Below are positions 1 to 8,286 of a DNA stretch of 64,000 bases, one piece after another. Position numbers and translations under genes: made by a program. The notes below the pieces were generated by a model, which worked only from the letters and a program-made list of their open reading frames with translations, was not told the DNA's origin and ran no database searches. The DNA is from Pseudomonadota bacterium (GTDB taxonomy: Bacteria; Pseudomonadota; Alphaproteobacteria; Rhizobiales; Hyphomicrobiaceae), in NCBI GenBank assembly GCA_023405815.1, contig JAEXXM010000054.1:1-64000 (forward strand), in the 5' to 3' direction. Each line of letters begins with the position of its first letter. The first letter of the stretch is position 1.

Positions 1-2
1 TC

Positions 3-1082
3 GCCGCAGCGCTTCTCGTCGTCGTCGGCAGCGGACTTGTGACGGCGGCCGCCGGGCTGTCGATGGCGCTCGGCGCCTTCGTCGCCGGACTGCTGCTTTC
101 CGAGACCGAGTATCATCGCGCCGTCGAGGCGACGATCGATCCGTTCAAAGGCTTGCTCCTCGGCGTGTTCTTCTTCTCCGTCGGCATGAGCCTCGATCTG
201 TCGTCTCTCGTATCCAACCCGCTGCCGATCCTTGCCGGCATCCTCGGCCTGCTGATCGTCAAGGGCGCCGTATTGGTCGGTCTCCTGCGCTTCTTCCATA
301 TTCCCTGGCCGGCGACGGTCGAGACCGCGGTGATCCTCGGTCCCGGCGGCGAGTTTGCATTCATCGTCATCGGGCTTGCGACAGCCTCCGGCATCATCGC
401 TCCCGATCGCGGAGCGCTAGTGCTCGCCATCACCTCCTTCTCCATGGCGCTGGTGCCGATGCTCGATCACCTCGCGCGCCGGATGTCCGGAAGCATCACC
501 GCCGGCCAAGAGCCTAATCCCGTGCTGAGCGTGCCGCCGCCACAGGAGCACGTCGATGCCATCGTCATCGGCGCTGGCCGCGTCGGCGGTCTCGTCTCGG
601 ACATGCTCGGGCGCCACAACGTCAAGCACATCATCGTCGAGAAGGACCCGGCGGTCGTCGCGCGCTGCCGCGCCGAAGGGATGCCGGTCTACTTCGGCGA
701 TGCCAAGAACCCGCTGTTCTTGAAACGCTGCGGCCTCGAAGAGGCAAGGGGCGTCGTCATCACCATCAACAAGCCCTCGGCTGTGGGTGAGATCGTCACC
801 GCCATTCGCAACATGCGCGACGACATCCTCATCGTCGCCCGCGCCCGCGATGCCGAGCACGCCCGCCACCTCTACAAGCAGAAGGTGACCGACGCCGTGC
901 CCGAGACGATCGAGGCGAGCCTCCAGCTCTCGGAGGCGACGCTCGTCGGCCTCGGTGTTCCGACCGGGCCGGTGATCGCCTCGATCCACGAGAAGCGCGA
1001 TGAGTTCCGCGAGCAGCTCCAGGGCGCCGCCGGACGCCCGACCCGTGGCCTGCGCGCCAGCCAGTTCAAGAAGACGAGCTAG
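3..1082 (+). CDS. Kef-type cation:proton antiporter (CPA2), C-terminal part
   Basis: The reading frame is open from the window edge, so the true start lies upstream; a GTG at 39 is probably internal. The visible part has hydrophobic segments of a CPA2 antiporter (the GAFVAGLLLSETEY stretch is typical of the ion-translocation core) followed, from about residue 170 of the visible part, by a cytoplasmic RCK/TrkA-N domain with the nucleotide-binding motif GAGRVG. Family members exchange K+ or Na+ for H+ across the inner membrane and are gated by nucleotide or glutathione binding to the RCK domain. Its stop codon overlaps the stop of the convergent glycerophosphodiesterase gene by four bases (ctag). 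Substrate cannot be told from sequence; KefB/KefC-like is the nearest family. Confidence 0.85.
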   Translation, partial: AAALLVVVGSGLVTAAAGLSMALGAFVAGLLLSETEYHRAVEATIDPFKGLLLGVFFFSVGMSLDLSSLVSNPLPILAGILGLLIVKGAVLVGLLRFFHIPWPATVETAVILGPGGEFAFIVIGLATASGIIAPDRGALVLAITSFSMALVPMLDHLARRMSGSITAGQEPNPVLSVPPPQEHVDAIVIGAGRVGGLVSDMLGRHNVKHIIVEKDPAVVARCRAEGMPVYFGDAKNPLFLKRCGLEEARGVVITINKPSAVGEIVTAIRNMRDDILIVARARDAEHARHLYKQKVTDAVPETIEASLQLSEATLVGLGVPTGPVIASIHEKRDEFREQLQGAAGRPTRGLRASQFKKTS

Positions 1083-2071
1083 CGCGCAGCGGCCGCTTTC
1101 TTCCGCACGGCTGGGGCGATCCGATCAATGCGGTTGGTCCAGATGCCGCCAGCGAATCCCTGCGGAAGTCCGGAGAGCTGCTCGAGGTCGTCGATGCCGC
1201 TGCTGAACTGCCCGCCGTCGTAAGGTCCGAGTACGAATACCTCGACGCCCGCGTCGTCCATCCGCTGCTGGAAGCGCGCAGGCCAGCCCCAAAGCCATGG
1301 CGCGATGTTGACGGGCACCAGCATGAGACCGGTGCGGCACCCATCTGGGACGACCCCGAGCCATCCGAGCTGCACATAGTCGATGAGGCAGTCCATGAGT
1401 GACGCTTTCGAGCCGGTCTTGATGTCGGGCAGCTTCGCATGCACCGTCTCGATCGGAGGCGTGCCGCCATAGACCATGAGCTTGGCGCGCGCTTCGGGTG
1501 ATAGCCGAGAAAGGTACGCGCCGAGCTTGTCGCCCTCGCTCTTGTCGTTGCTCTTGACGTTGATGAGGAGGCGCTTGTCCGGGAAGGCTGCGAGCACCTC
1601 GTCGAGCGAGGGCATCAGCCCGACGCCCTTGCCCCGGAGCGGATAGGTCTTGCCGCCGTCCGCGGTATAGCCATAGCCGACGTCGAGAGCCTTGAGCTCG
1701 GCCAGCGTGTGCTCGCGCGTCACGCCCTTGCCGTCTGTGCGGCAATCGAGCGTCCAGTCGTGAAAGACGGCGAACTGGCCGTCCGTCGTCGGGTGAACGT
1801 CGAGTTCGACGACATCAGCGCCGGCTTTGAACGCAGCGTCCATCGAGGGCAGCGTGTTCTCGATGAAGCCGTGCTCAGGCTGATGGATGCGGGTTGCCGT
1901 GCATGTTTCGGCGTCGAGGCCCTCGCGCGAGAAAGTCTGCGCCATGCCGCGATGCGCGAGGAGTGTCGGGCCATGCCTTGCTGGCGTCGATAGCAGCGAG
2001 GTGTTGTTGAGCCAGATCAGTGCACCGCCGATAACGCCGATCAACAGTAGGTAGCGAAGGAGCTTCTTCAT
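1079..2071 (-). CDS. glycerophosphodiester phosphodiesterase, membrane-anchored
   Basis: Hydrolyses glycerophosphodiesters to glycerol-3-phosphate and an alcohol. Family motifs are in order: AHRG at about residue 40, an ELDVH metal-ligand motif, and FHDWTLD soon after, then a GYGY segment. The N-terminus MKKLLRYLLLIGVIGGALIW is one membrane segment or uncleaved signal, so the enzyme probably faces the periplasm. I chose the ATG at 2071 because it opens with this segment and has GAAAG upstream; the frame stays open further upstream without family similarity. The stop is shared (ctag) with the convergent antiporter gene. Family assignment is firm; the physiological substrate is not known. Confidence 0.88.
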   Translation of the reverse strand: MKKLLRYLLLIGVIGGALIWLNNTSLLSTPARHGPTLLAHRGMAQTFSREGLDAETCTATRIHQPEHGFIENTLPSMDAAFKAGADVVELDVHPTTDGQFAVFHDWTLDCRTDGKGVTREHTLAELKALDVGYGYTADGGKTYPLRGKGVGLMPSLDEVLAAFPDKRLLINVKSNDKSEGDKLGAYLSRLSPEARAKLMVYGGTPPIETVHAKLPDIKTGSKASLMDCLIDYVQLGWLGVVPDGCRTGLMLVPVNIAPWLWGWPARFQQRMDDAGVEVFVLGPYDGGQFSSGIDDLEQLSGLPQGFAGGIWTNRIDRIAPAVRKKAAAAR

Positions 2072-2217
2072 GGTTCTTTCGCCGTGGCCGATGTCCCGCG
2101 GACCAGACACGCACAAAGCGGCAGCCCCGCGGCGCCGACGAGGCGGCATCCACGCCGTCGGCGTCGCGTCGCTGCATCTGCGCGCAGGAGAGTGACACCG
2201 CGCGCAACGGCATGAGG

Positions 2218-2242
2218 GTTCGGCAGACATTGTCTGCCGAAC
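2218..2242 (-). terminator. perfect hairpin 8 nt after the icd stop
   Basis: An 11-bp perfect stem (GTTCGGCAGAC / GTCTGCCGAAC) with a three-base loop lies directly downstream of the isocitrate dehydrogenase gene on the minus strand. There is no T tract behind it, so it may be a transcript-end stabiliser or Rho-assisted terminator rather than a classical intrinsic terminator. Confidence 0.5.
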
Positions 2243-2249
2243 TGCAAGA

Positions 2250-3470
2250 TCACGCCGCCTTCGTCATCTCGACCTTGAGGTTCTGATCGATCTTGTCGAG
2301 GAAGCCGGTTGTCGACAGCCACTTCTGCTTGTCACCGACGAGCAGCGCGAGATCCTTCGTCATGTATCCAGCTTCGACCGTCTTCACGCACACACGCTCC
2401 AGAGCCGTCGCGAAGTCGACCAGCGCCGCATTGCCGTCGAGCTTGCCGCGATGCGCCAGCGCCCTTGTCCACGCGAAGATCGAGGCGATGGAGTTGGTCG
2501 AGGTATCCTTGCCCTTCTGGTGCTCGCGGTAGTGCCGCGTCACCGTGCCGTGCGCGGCTTCCGCCTCGACGGTCTTGCCGTCGGGCGTCATCAGCACGCT
2601 GGTCATCAGGCCGAGCGAGCCGAAGCCCTGGGCGACGATGTCGGACTGCACGTCGCCGTCGTAGTTCTTGCACGCCCAGACGTAGCCGCCCGACCACTTG
2701 AGCGCGGACGCCACCATGTCGTCGATCAGGCGGTGCTCGTACCACAGCTTGCGCTTGTCGAACTCGGCCTTGAACTCGGCGTCGAACACTTCCTGGAACA
2801 GGTCCTTGAAGCGCCCGTCGTAGGCCTTGAGGATGGTGTTCTTGGTGGACAGATAGGCCGGGTAGTTGCGGTTCAGCGCATAGTTGAAGGTGGCGCGCGC
2901 GAACTCGCGGATCGACTCGTCGAGATTGTACATCGCCATGGCGACGCCCGAGCCCGGCGACTTGAACACTTCCTTCTCGATCACCTTTCCGTCCTCGCCG
3001 ACGAACTTGATCGTCAGCGTGCCCTTGCCGGGAAAGCGGAAGTCTGTGGCGCGGTACTGGTCGCCGTACGCATGACGCCCGATGACGATGGGCTGCGTCC
3101 AGCCGGGCACGAGCCGCGGCACGTTCTTGCAGATGATCGGCTCGCGGAAGATGACGCCGCCGAGGATGTTGCGGATAGTGCCGTTGGGGCTCTTCCACAT
3201 CTCCTTCAGGTTGAACTCTTTGACGCGCGCCTCATCGGGCGTGATGGTCGCGCACTTCACCCCGACGCCATGCTTCTTGATCGCGTTGGCCGCGTCGATC
3301 GTCACCTGATCGTTGGTGGCATCGCGGTTCTCGATGGAGAGGTCGTAGTACTCGAGCGGCACGTCGAGGTACGGGTGGATCAACTTCTCCTTGATGAGCT
3401 TCCAGATGATGCGAGTCATCTCGTCGCCGTCCAATTCGACGACGGTGCCGGTTACCTTGATCTTCTGCAT
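2250..3470 (-). CDS. icd: NADP-dependent isocitrate dehydrogenase
   Basis: Converts isocitrate to 2-oxoglutarate and CO2 with reduction of NADP+ in the TCA cycle. At 406 residues it is the homodimeric, eukaryote-like type II enzyme common in alphaproteobacteria rather than the E. coli type. Supporting features: the N-terminal VVELDGDEMTRIIW, the substrate-binding segment SPNGTIRNIL, the RHAYGDQYRATDF stretch and the late EAAHGTVTRHYR region. It stands alone, with the glycerophosphodiesterase gene 178 nt downstream on the same strand. A strong hairpin follows its stop codon. No truncation or missing active-site segment was seen. Confidence 0.96.
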   Translation of the reverse strand: MQKIKVTGTVVELDGDEMTRIIWKLIKEKLIHPYLDVPLEYYDLSIENRDATNDQVTIDAANAIKKHGVGVKCATITPDEARVKEFNLKEMWKSPNGTIRNILGGVIFREPIICKNVPRLVPGWTQPIVIGRHAYGDQYRATDFRFPGKGTLTIKFVGEDGKVIEKEVFKSPGSGVAMAMYNLDESIREFARATFNYALNRNYPAYLSTKNTILKAYDGRFKDLFQEVFDAEFKAEFDKRKLWYEHRLIDDMVASALKWSGGYVWACKNYDGDVQSDIVAQGFGSLGLMTSVLMTPDGKTVEAEAAHGTVTRHYREHQKGKDTSTNSIASIFAWTRALAHRGKLDGNAALVDFATALERVCVKTVEAGYMTKDLALLVGDKQKWLSTTGFLDKIDQNLKVEMTKAA

Positions 3471-3538
3471 CGGGATTACCTTGAGGTGGGCGGTCTGTCT
3501 GGCCGCACCTTAGCCACGATGCTGCGTCGCAACAAGGT

Positions 3539-3778
3539 TCATCCGGGCCGCGAGGCAAGCCAGGGAACCGCCGCGTAGGCGCCCATCCCGAGCGCGGCGG
3601 CCGTCCAAACGATGAACGGGAAGAAACGCACGATCGGTCCTAGATAGATGTAGTCGATCGTGAATACGAGGATCGGCAACCCAAGGGCTAGGACAGGGGC
3701 GACCGCGGCCGACCCTGCCTTCGGCGCGCGGCCGTCCGGCTTGCTGGCTGCACGCGGTCTGCTATGGGGAAGGTTCAT
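3539..3778 (-). CDS. small two-helix membrane protein, unknown function
   Basis: A 79-residue protein. The first ~30 residues (MNLPHSRPRAASKPDGRAPK and on) are basic and polar; then come two hydrophobic segments separated by a short turn (around VLALGLPILVFTIDYIYLG and FPFIVWTAAALGMGAYA), ending in the cytoplasm or periplasm with SRPG. The frame is open further upstream but that part reads antisense to the next gene, so I placed the start at 3778. I do not recognise a family. It faces the divergent methyltransferase gene 31 nt away. Confidence that it is a gene rests on its membrane-protein composition and on filling an otherwise empty interval. Confidence 0.55.
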   Translation of the reverse strand: MNLPHSRPRAASKPDGRAPKAGSAAVAPVLALGLPILVFTIDYIYLGPIVRFFPFIVWTAAALGMGAYAAVPWLASRPG

Positions 3779-3809
3779 TCCTAAGACGCATGCGAAAGCT
3801 TGAAAGCCC

Positions 3810-5075
3810 GTGACGGCGCTCCTCGACATCAATACCGCAATTGTGGACGGCATGAAGGCCCCGGTCGTCGGAGCTAGCGCCCGGCCGGTTGCCGAGGTCG
3901 TGCGCGCCTGCCACGAGCAGACGATCGACGTTGGCCTGGCCGAGCTTGCCATTGACGGCCTCGATCGCGACACGCTCGATCCGCTGCTCACCTATTGCGC
4001 CGAGCAGCGCTGCAGCGCCGATAATGCGACATGTCCCGGCTGCAAGCGGCGCACCGAGCTCCTCGGCATGAATACGTTCGATGATTTCCTCGCGCGCCAG
4101 AAGGAGATCGTCGTCGGCGACGGCTCCGTTCGGCTTCAGGGGCGCGGCTCGGGCACGCTGCACGTGGCTTCGCTCGAGGAGCTGCACAAGAGCTGGTCGG
4201 GAGAGGAATACTGGTTCTGGGCGCGCCGCGTCCTGCGCAAGCTGCGCCACGGCATCCGGCGCGCCAATATTTCCGGATCACCGTTTGCCCAATCCGGCGA
4301 GACGCCGGCGGTGATCCTGATGGAGCCGCAACTCGCCGACAATATCGGCATGGTGGCACGCGCCATGGCCAACTTCGGCCTCGACGACCTGCGCCTCATC
4401 GCCCCGCGCGACGGCTGGCCGAACGAGAGGGCGCGTATCGCCGCCTCGGGCGCCAACTACGTCATCGACGACGCGCGTGCGTTCCCCTCGCTCGATGGGT
4501 CAATCGCCGACGTCAACTGGCTGGCGGCGACGACCGCGCGCCAGCGCGATCTGCGCAAGCCGGTCATGACCCCGCTCGAGGCCGTGGCCGAGATGCGCAC
4601 CCGTATCGGCCGTGGTGAGCGCTGCGCCATCCTGTTCGGGCGCGAGCGCTCGGGGCTCGAGACCACCGAGGTCGCCAACGCCGACGCCCTGGTGATGATT
4701 CCGGTAAATTCTCGTTTCGCTTCTCTCAACCTCGCCCAGGCGGTGTTGATTCTCGGCTACGAGTGGATGCGGGGCAGCGAGGCCCAGAGCCTCGGCAGGG
4801 TAACCACGTACGAGCGGCCCCTGGGCACCGGTCTCTACATGAACGACGACCGGCCCGCGACGAAGGAGGAACTGCTCGGATTCTTCGAGCATATCGAAGG
4901 GGAACTCGATCGGATGGGGTTCTTCAATCCGTCGCACAAGCGTGCAACGGTCGTCCGCAATCTGCGCACCATGTTCTCCCGCATGGGCGCCACCGAGCAG
5001 GAAGTCCGCACCCTCCGTGGTATTGTTGCAACGCTGGCGAAGGGCAAGGGAAATGCCCGCAAGCCGTCATCCTAG
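3810..5075 (+). CDS. SPOUT RNA 2'-O-methyltransferase (TrmJ/TrmH family) with DUF433-like N-terminal extension
   Basis: The C-terminal part from about residue 166 is a TrmH-family group 1 methyltransferase: AVILMEPQLADNIGMVARAM, then FGRERSGLETTEV and the knot motif IPVNSRFASLNLAQAV. TrmJ methylates the ribose of nucleotide 32 in tRNAs. Ahead of it are ~165 extra residues in the same uninterrupted frame. Residues 5-65 resemble the small DUF433 helix-turn-helix domain, followed by cysteines at 63, 68, 75 and 78 (C-x4-C-x6-C-x2-C) that could bind a metal. Typical TrmJ proteins start near residue 166 here and are about 250 residues long. Either this is a true fusion or two coding units share one frame; an internal start (for example near 4321) cannot be excluded. 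Confidence 0.85.
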   Translation: MTALLDINTAIVDGMKAPVVGASARPVAEVVRACHEQTIDVGLAELAIDGLDRDTLDPLLTYCAEQRCSADNATCPGCKRRTELLGMNTFDDFLARQKEIVVGDGSVRLQGRGSGTLHVASLEELHKSWSGEEYWFWARRVLRKLRHGIRRANISGSPFAQSGETPAVILMEPQLADNIGMVARAMANFGLDDLRLIAPRDGWPNERARIAASGANYVIDDARAFPSLDGSIADVNWLAATTARQRDLRKPVMTPLEAVAEMRTRIGRGERCAILFGRERSGLETTEVANADALVMIPVNSRFASLNLAQAVLILGYEWMRGSEAQSLGRVTTYERPLGTGLYMNDDRPATKEELLGFFEHIEGELDRMGFFNPSHKRATVVRNLRTMFSRMGATEQEVRTLRGIVATLAKGKGNARKPSS

Positions 5076-5210
5076 CTGCCATGATCTGGCCAAGTTTAAA
5101 GCCGAGCGATGCCGCTCCCAACGAGCTATTACGCTCCAGCGCGCACCAGTGAACGCGGCCAGAGCCAACAGTAACAATATAACAGGGACTAGTTTCAGGA
5201 GATGTGGATC

Positions 5211-5837
5211 ATGAAATGGGCGGGGAGGGGTTGGGCGTGCGCGGTGTTGATGGCCGCGACGGCGTTCGCGGCGGCGCCCGCCAGCGCACAGGAGCTCAGC
5301 GAGAAGGCGACGCGTACTTTTATGGAATACGCGTGGACGCTGACGCCGGAGCGCTTCACCAAGCCCAACGGTGAGACGATCCTGATCGACAAGACGAAGC
5401 GCGATGAGGTGATGGTCCCGCTCGACGTGGCACGCGAGGTTATCCGCGCCGGCCGCCTGTCGGCCCATGCCCAGGTCTGCGGCCTCGCCCAGGAGCAGGG
5501 CGACAATCACTCCTCGCTCATGCGGCGCCAGTCGCAGTCGAAGAAGTGGACCCCGCAGCAGATGGTCTACATCAACCAGCTCCATCTGACGGTCGTCATG
5601 TTGCTGACCGGCCGCATCAAGCTGGTCGAGAAGCCCGAGGGCGATGTCGCTGGCGCCGAGGCCAAGGAAGTGGTCGTCGCCGAGGAGACGCAGAAGGCCG
5701 CCCAGAGCTGCACCGCCGAGCAGAAGGAAAAGGTGAAGGAGCTGATCGCCGCCTACGTGAAATCGGGCCCGGCACTCGCCTCCACCAGCCCGGCCGCCGC
5801 TCCGGCGGGCGCTGCGCCGGCTACGACGCCGAAGTAA
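5211..5837 (+). CDS. exported protein of unknown function
   Basis: Starts MKWAGRGWACAVLMAATAFA with a likely signal-peptidase cut after PASAQ. I prefer the ATG at 5211 over the one at 5202 because AGGAG ends nine bases before it. The mature part is about 180 residues, with a helical, charged middle and a low-complexity Ala/Pro/Thr tail (PAAAPAGAAPATTPK). One conserved-looking stretch, GLAQEQGDNHSSLMRRQSQS, precedes a region rich in Gln and Lys. I do not recognise a domain. It is monocistronic: a strong intrinsic terminator follows 63 nt after its stop. Probably periplasmic. Confidence 0.75.
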   Translation: MKWAGRGWACAVLMAATAFAAAPASAQELSEKATRTFMEYAWTLTPERFTKPNGETILIDKTKRDEVMVPLDVAREVIRAGRLSAHAQVCGLAQEQGDNHSSLMRRQSQSKKWTPQQMVYINQLHLTVVMLLTGRIKLVEKPEGDVAGAEAKEVVVAEETQKAAQSCTAEQKEKVKELIAAYVKSGPALASTSPAAAPAGAAPATTPK

Positions 5838-5900
5838 GTCGGCCGCCGGCCGCAGTCGAGGTTGACGGCGCGGCCGACAACCGGTATTTAGCCACCTCTT

Positions 5901-5934
5901 ACGCGGGCCAACGGTTAATGGCCCGCGTTTTGTT
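5901..5934 (+). terminator. intrinsic terminator
   Basis: Stem ACGCGGGCC / GGCCCGCGT with a 10-nt loop, followed by TTTTGTT. It ends the transcript of the exported-protein gene and insulates rpsD. Confidence 0.85.
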
Positions 5935-6053
5935 GCGCACCTGCGGCAGCACCCGGTTTCGCGGTGCTGCCTGTCGGCTCGAAGGGCTTGGCCCTGCGAG
6001 CAGAGGAGGGGGCGCTCCACGATCAAAACAAGCAACGCTGGAGTGCTGTTACC

Positions 6054-6671
6054 ATGACCAAGCGCATTCGCGCCAAACACAAGATCGACCGTCGACTTGG
6101 CGAGAACATCTGGGGTCGTCCCAAGAGCCCGCTCAACCGCCGTGAGTCGCGCCCCGGCCAGCACGGCGAGCGCCGCATGCAGAAGCTGTCCGACTACGGT
6201 CAGCAGCTCAAGGCCAAGCAGAAGCTCAAGGGCTACTACGCCAACCTCAACGAGCGCCAGTTCCACCGCATCTACGTCGAGGCCTCCCGCCTCAAGGGCT
6301 CGACCTCCGAGCACGTCATCGGTCTCTTGGAGCGTCGCCTCGACGCCATCGTCTACCGCGCCAAGTTCGTACCGACGGTGTTCGCCGCCCGCCAGTTCGT
6401 CAGCCACGGCCACGTGACGGTCAACGGCCGCCGCGTGACGGTGCCGAGCTACCGCTGCAAGCCCGGCGACGTGGTCGAGGTGAAGGAGAAGTCGCGCCAG
6501 CTTCCGCTCGTGCTTGAGGCCATCAAGAGCCCCGAGCGCGACGTGCCCGACTATGTCGAGGCGGACCACAACCGCATGAGCGCCAAGTTCGTGCGCGTGC
6601 CGACGCTGTCGGACGTGCCCTACCCGGTGCACATGGAGCCGAACCTGGTGGTCGAGTTCTACTCGCGCTAA
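6054..6671 (+). CDS. rpsD: 30S ribosomal protein S4
   Basis: Binds 16S rRNA early in small-subunit assembly. The 205-residue product begins MTKRIRAKHKIDRRLGENIW and has the S4 N-terminal domain, then the S4 RNA-binding domain around ARQFVSHGHVTVNGRRVTVPS. It is the zinc-less form: no cysteine cluster at the N-terminus. Start at 6054 is set by family alignment; GGAG lies 11 nt upstream and the frame continues open before it without family similarity. It is a single-gene unit between two intrinsic terminators, as is common in alphaproteobacteria, where rpsD is outside the main ribosomal operons. In other bacteria S4 autoregulates its own translation; no such site was identified here. Confidence 0.98.
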   Translation: MTKRIRAKHKIDRRLGENIWGRPKSPLNRRESRPGQHGERRMQKLSDYGQQLKAKQKLKGYYANLNERQFHRIYVEASRLKGSTSEHVIGLLERRLDAIVYRAKFVPTVFAARQFVSHGHVTVNGRRVTVPSYRCKPGDVVEVKEKSRQLPLVLEAIKSPERDVPDYVEADHNRMSAKFVRVPTLSDVPYPVHMEPNLVVEFYSR

Positions 6672-6693
6672 CGAGGACCGCATCTGCATTTTG

Positions 6694-6722
6694 AAAGGGC
6701 CCCCGATTCGGGGGCCTTTTTG
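6694..6722 (+). terminator. intrinsic terminator after rpsD
   Basis: Stem AAAGG(G)CCCCCGA / TCGGGGGCCTTT with one bulged G, followed by TTTTTG. Placed 23 nt after the rpsD stop. Its T tract runs into the 3' end of the convergent DUF2182 gene. Confidence 0.9.
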
Positions 6723-7535
6723 TTATGCGAGCGCGGTGTAGGCTCCGGCGCCGATAAGAGCAGCGGCGGTCACTGGAGCAAGCCGCGCGCCGAACGGCGC
6801 GATCTTCTCGAGGAGCACGAGGATTGAGAGCCCGGCTATCCAGATGAGGTTCATGATTCCAGCCGCAAATAGCAGCAGCATCAGCGCCCAACAGCAGCCG
6901 AGGCAGTAGACCCCGTGCACGAGGCCCAAGTGAAAGGCGCCGAGACGCCCCGGACGCCATTGCTCGGCAAGGAAGGCCGCGGGCGCGCGGCAGCGCGTCA
7001 GGCAGGCCGTCTTCAGTGGCGTAAGCTGGTAGACGCCGGCGGCAATGAGCAACCCCGCGGTCAGCCAGCGGCTCGTCGACCACATCCACATCCCGTGCAC
7101 GAGGCCGGTGTGCTCGAGCACGAACTGCAGTCCCGTTGCCAGCGCACTGAACCCGAGCCAGCCCGTAAGGTAGCCGCCCGCGAAAGCGGCGGTCGGCACG
7201 AGCGGATCGGAGATTTGTCCGCGCGTCTGCCCGTGCCGGACGACGCGCGCATAGAGCAGGATCATGGGCGCCGCGCTGGGGACCATCATGGCGATCATCA
7301 TCACCCACCACATGAGGAGCATGGTCAGCCAGTAAGCTGCGTCCCACGCGCCGGGCATGGGACTAGCGGGCCGCGGCGGCGGGAATTGCCACGTCGTCAT
7401 GGCAATCATGCTCATGCCGGTGCCGGCGCCCGTGATGACATAGAGCCAGGCAAGCCCCGCTATCGCCGTAAGGCCGAGCGCGATGACGGTCTGCTCGCGG
7501 CGAACGATGAACTCGGTCAGCGTCGTCTCGGCCAT
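6723..7535 (-). CDS. DUF2182 multi-pass membrane protein
   Basis: A 270-residue inner-membrane protein with about six to seven hydrophobic segments. The signature of DUF2182 (predicted metal-binding membrane protein) is seen in WLTMLLMWWVMMIAMMVPSA, a very methionine- and tryptophan-rich helix followed by APMILLYARV, and in a late GVYCLGCCWALMLLLF helix carrying three cysteines. Function is not established for the family; the Met and Cys in the helices suggest, by inference only, soft-metal handling. It lies 22 nt after the DUF1326 gene on the same strand, so both probably form one transcript. Confidence 0.88.
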   Translation of the reverse strand: MAETTLTEFIVRREQTVIALGLTAIAGLAWLYVITGAGTGMSMIAMTTWQFPPPRPASPMPGAWDAAYWLTMLLMWWVMMIAMMVPSAAPMILLYARVVRHGQTRGQISDPLVPTAAFAGGYLTGWLGFSALATGLQFVLEHTGLVHGMWMWSTSRWLTAGLLIAAGVYQLTPLKTACLTRCRAPAAFLAEQWRPGRLGAFHLGLVHGVYCLGCCWALMLLLFAAGIMNLIWIAGLSILVLLEKIAPFGARLAPVTAAALIGAGAYTALA

Positions 7536-7557
7536 TGCCCGCCTCTCCGTCGGCCGC

Positions 7558-8190
7558 TCAGCCCACGATGCCGCTCTGGTTGAGATGGATGCGGGCGAGC
7601 TGGGCGTAGGTGCCCGCTAGATCGAAAGAGATCGGGCCGCTGACCCGGGAGCTTCCGCTGCCCATCTCGGCCAGGGTGTACTCGAAGCCGTCGGGCAGAT
7701 CGATGCGCGCCCGATGCTCCTCGCCCGTGACGGGATTGCGGATCGGCTCCGCTGACATCTCAATGAGCCCGTTGCCCACGGCGACGCTCGCGCGGCGCGC
7801 ATCGACGTCAATTGAAAGCTCGATTTGCTCAAAGAGCGGCTCGTAGACGCGCTCCATGGTCGAGGCAAAGACGTTCCACACCGTCTTGCCGGGCTCGGTG
7901 TCCTCACCGGAAAGAATGCGCTGCAGCGCGTGGCGCTGGGCGGCATCGGCACTCTTGTCGATGATCAGCAGCGACTCGCCGCGGCCCTCGTGCACGGCTC
8001 CGGGCCAGCGAAAGATGCTGATCGATTTGAGGCCGTCGAGCCGCACGTCCCCATAATGCCCGCTCTTGATCGCGAAAGCGCCGAGGCCGAAGCAATGGCC
8101 GTGCGTCGGCAGCGCGTTGAACTGGCAGGGACACCCGAAGGCGCAGTTGCAGTTGGCGAACTCGGTACCCTCGATTTCCCAGTGTGTCAT
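7558..8190 (-). CDS. DUF1326 domain protein
   Basis: The 210-residue product starts MTHWEIEGTEFANCNCAFGC and continues PCQFNALPTHGHC, giving a CNCAFGCPC cluster near the N-terminus that is the hallmark of DUF1326. No signal peptide or membrane segment is seen, so it is probably cytoplasmic. The start at 8190 is supported by AAGGAG eight bases upstream; the open frame extends further up but lacks family sequence. Followed by DUF2182 on the same strand. DUF1326 and DUF2182 genes are known to neighbour each other in proteobacteria, and the shared cysteine richness suggests a joint role, but the biochemical function is unknown. Confidence 0.88.
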   Translation of the reverse strand: MTHWEIEGTEFANCNCAFGCPCQFNALPTHGHCFGLGAFAIKSGHYGDVRLDGLKSISIFRWPGAVHEGRGESLLIIDKSADAAQRHALQRILSGEDTEPGKTVWNVFASTMERVYEPLFEQIELSIDVDARRASVAVGNGLIEMSAEPIRNPVTGEEHRARIDLPDGFEYTLAEMGSGSSRVSGPISFDLAGTYAQLARIHLNQSGIVG

Positions 8191-8286
8191 GGTGGTGTCT
8201 CCTTCGGCCCGCTGCGACAGACGTGGCAAAGGTCAGGTATCTATATGCGACCGCGCCCCGCCGCCTGTCACCCCCGAAACTGAGGA

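Noticed and set aside
5067..6689. A 540-codon minus-strand open frame across the exported-protein and rpsD genes
   Set aside because: It is antisense to two well-supported genes and to a terminator, and its composition (Val, Leu, His, Arg rich with no domain) is that of a shadow frame in GC-rich DNA.
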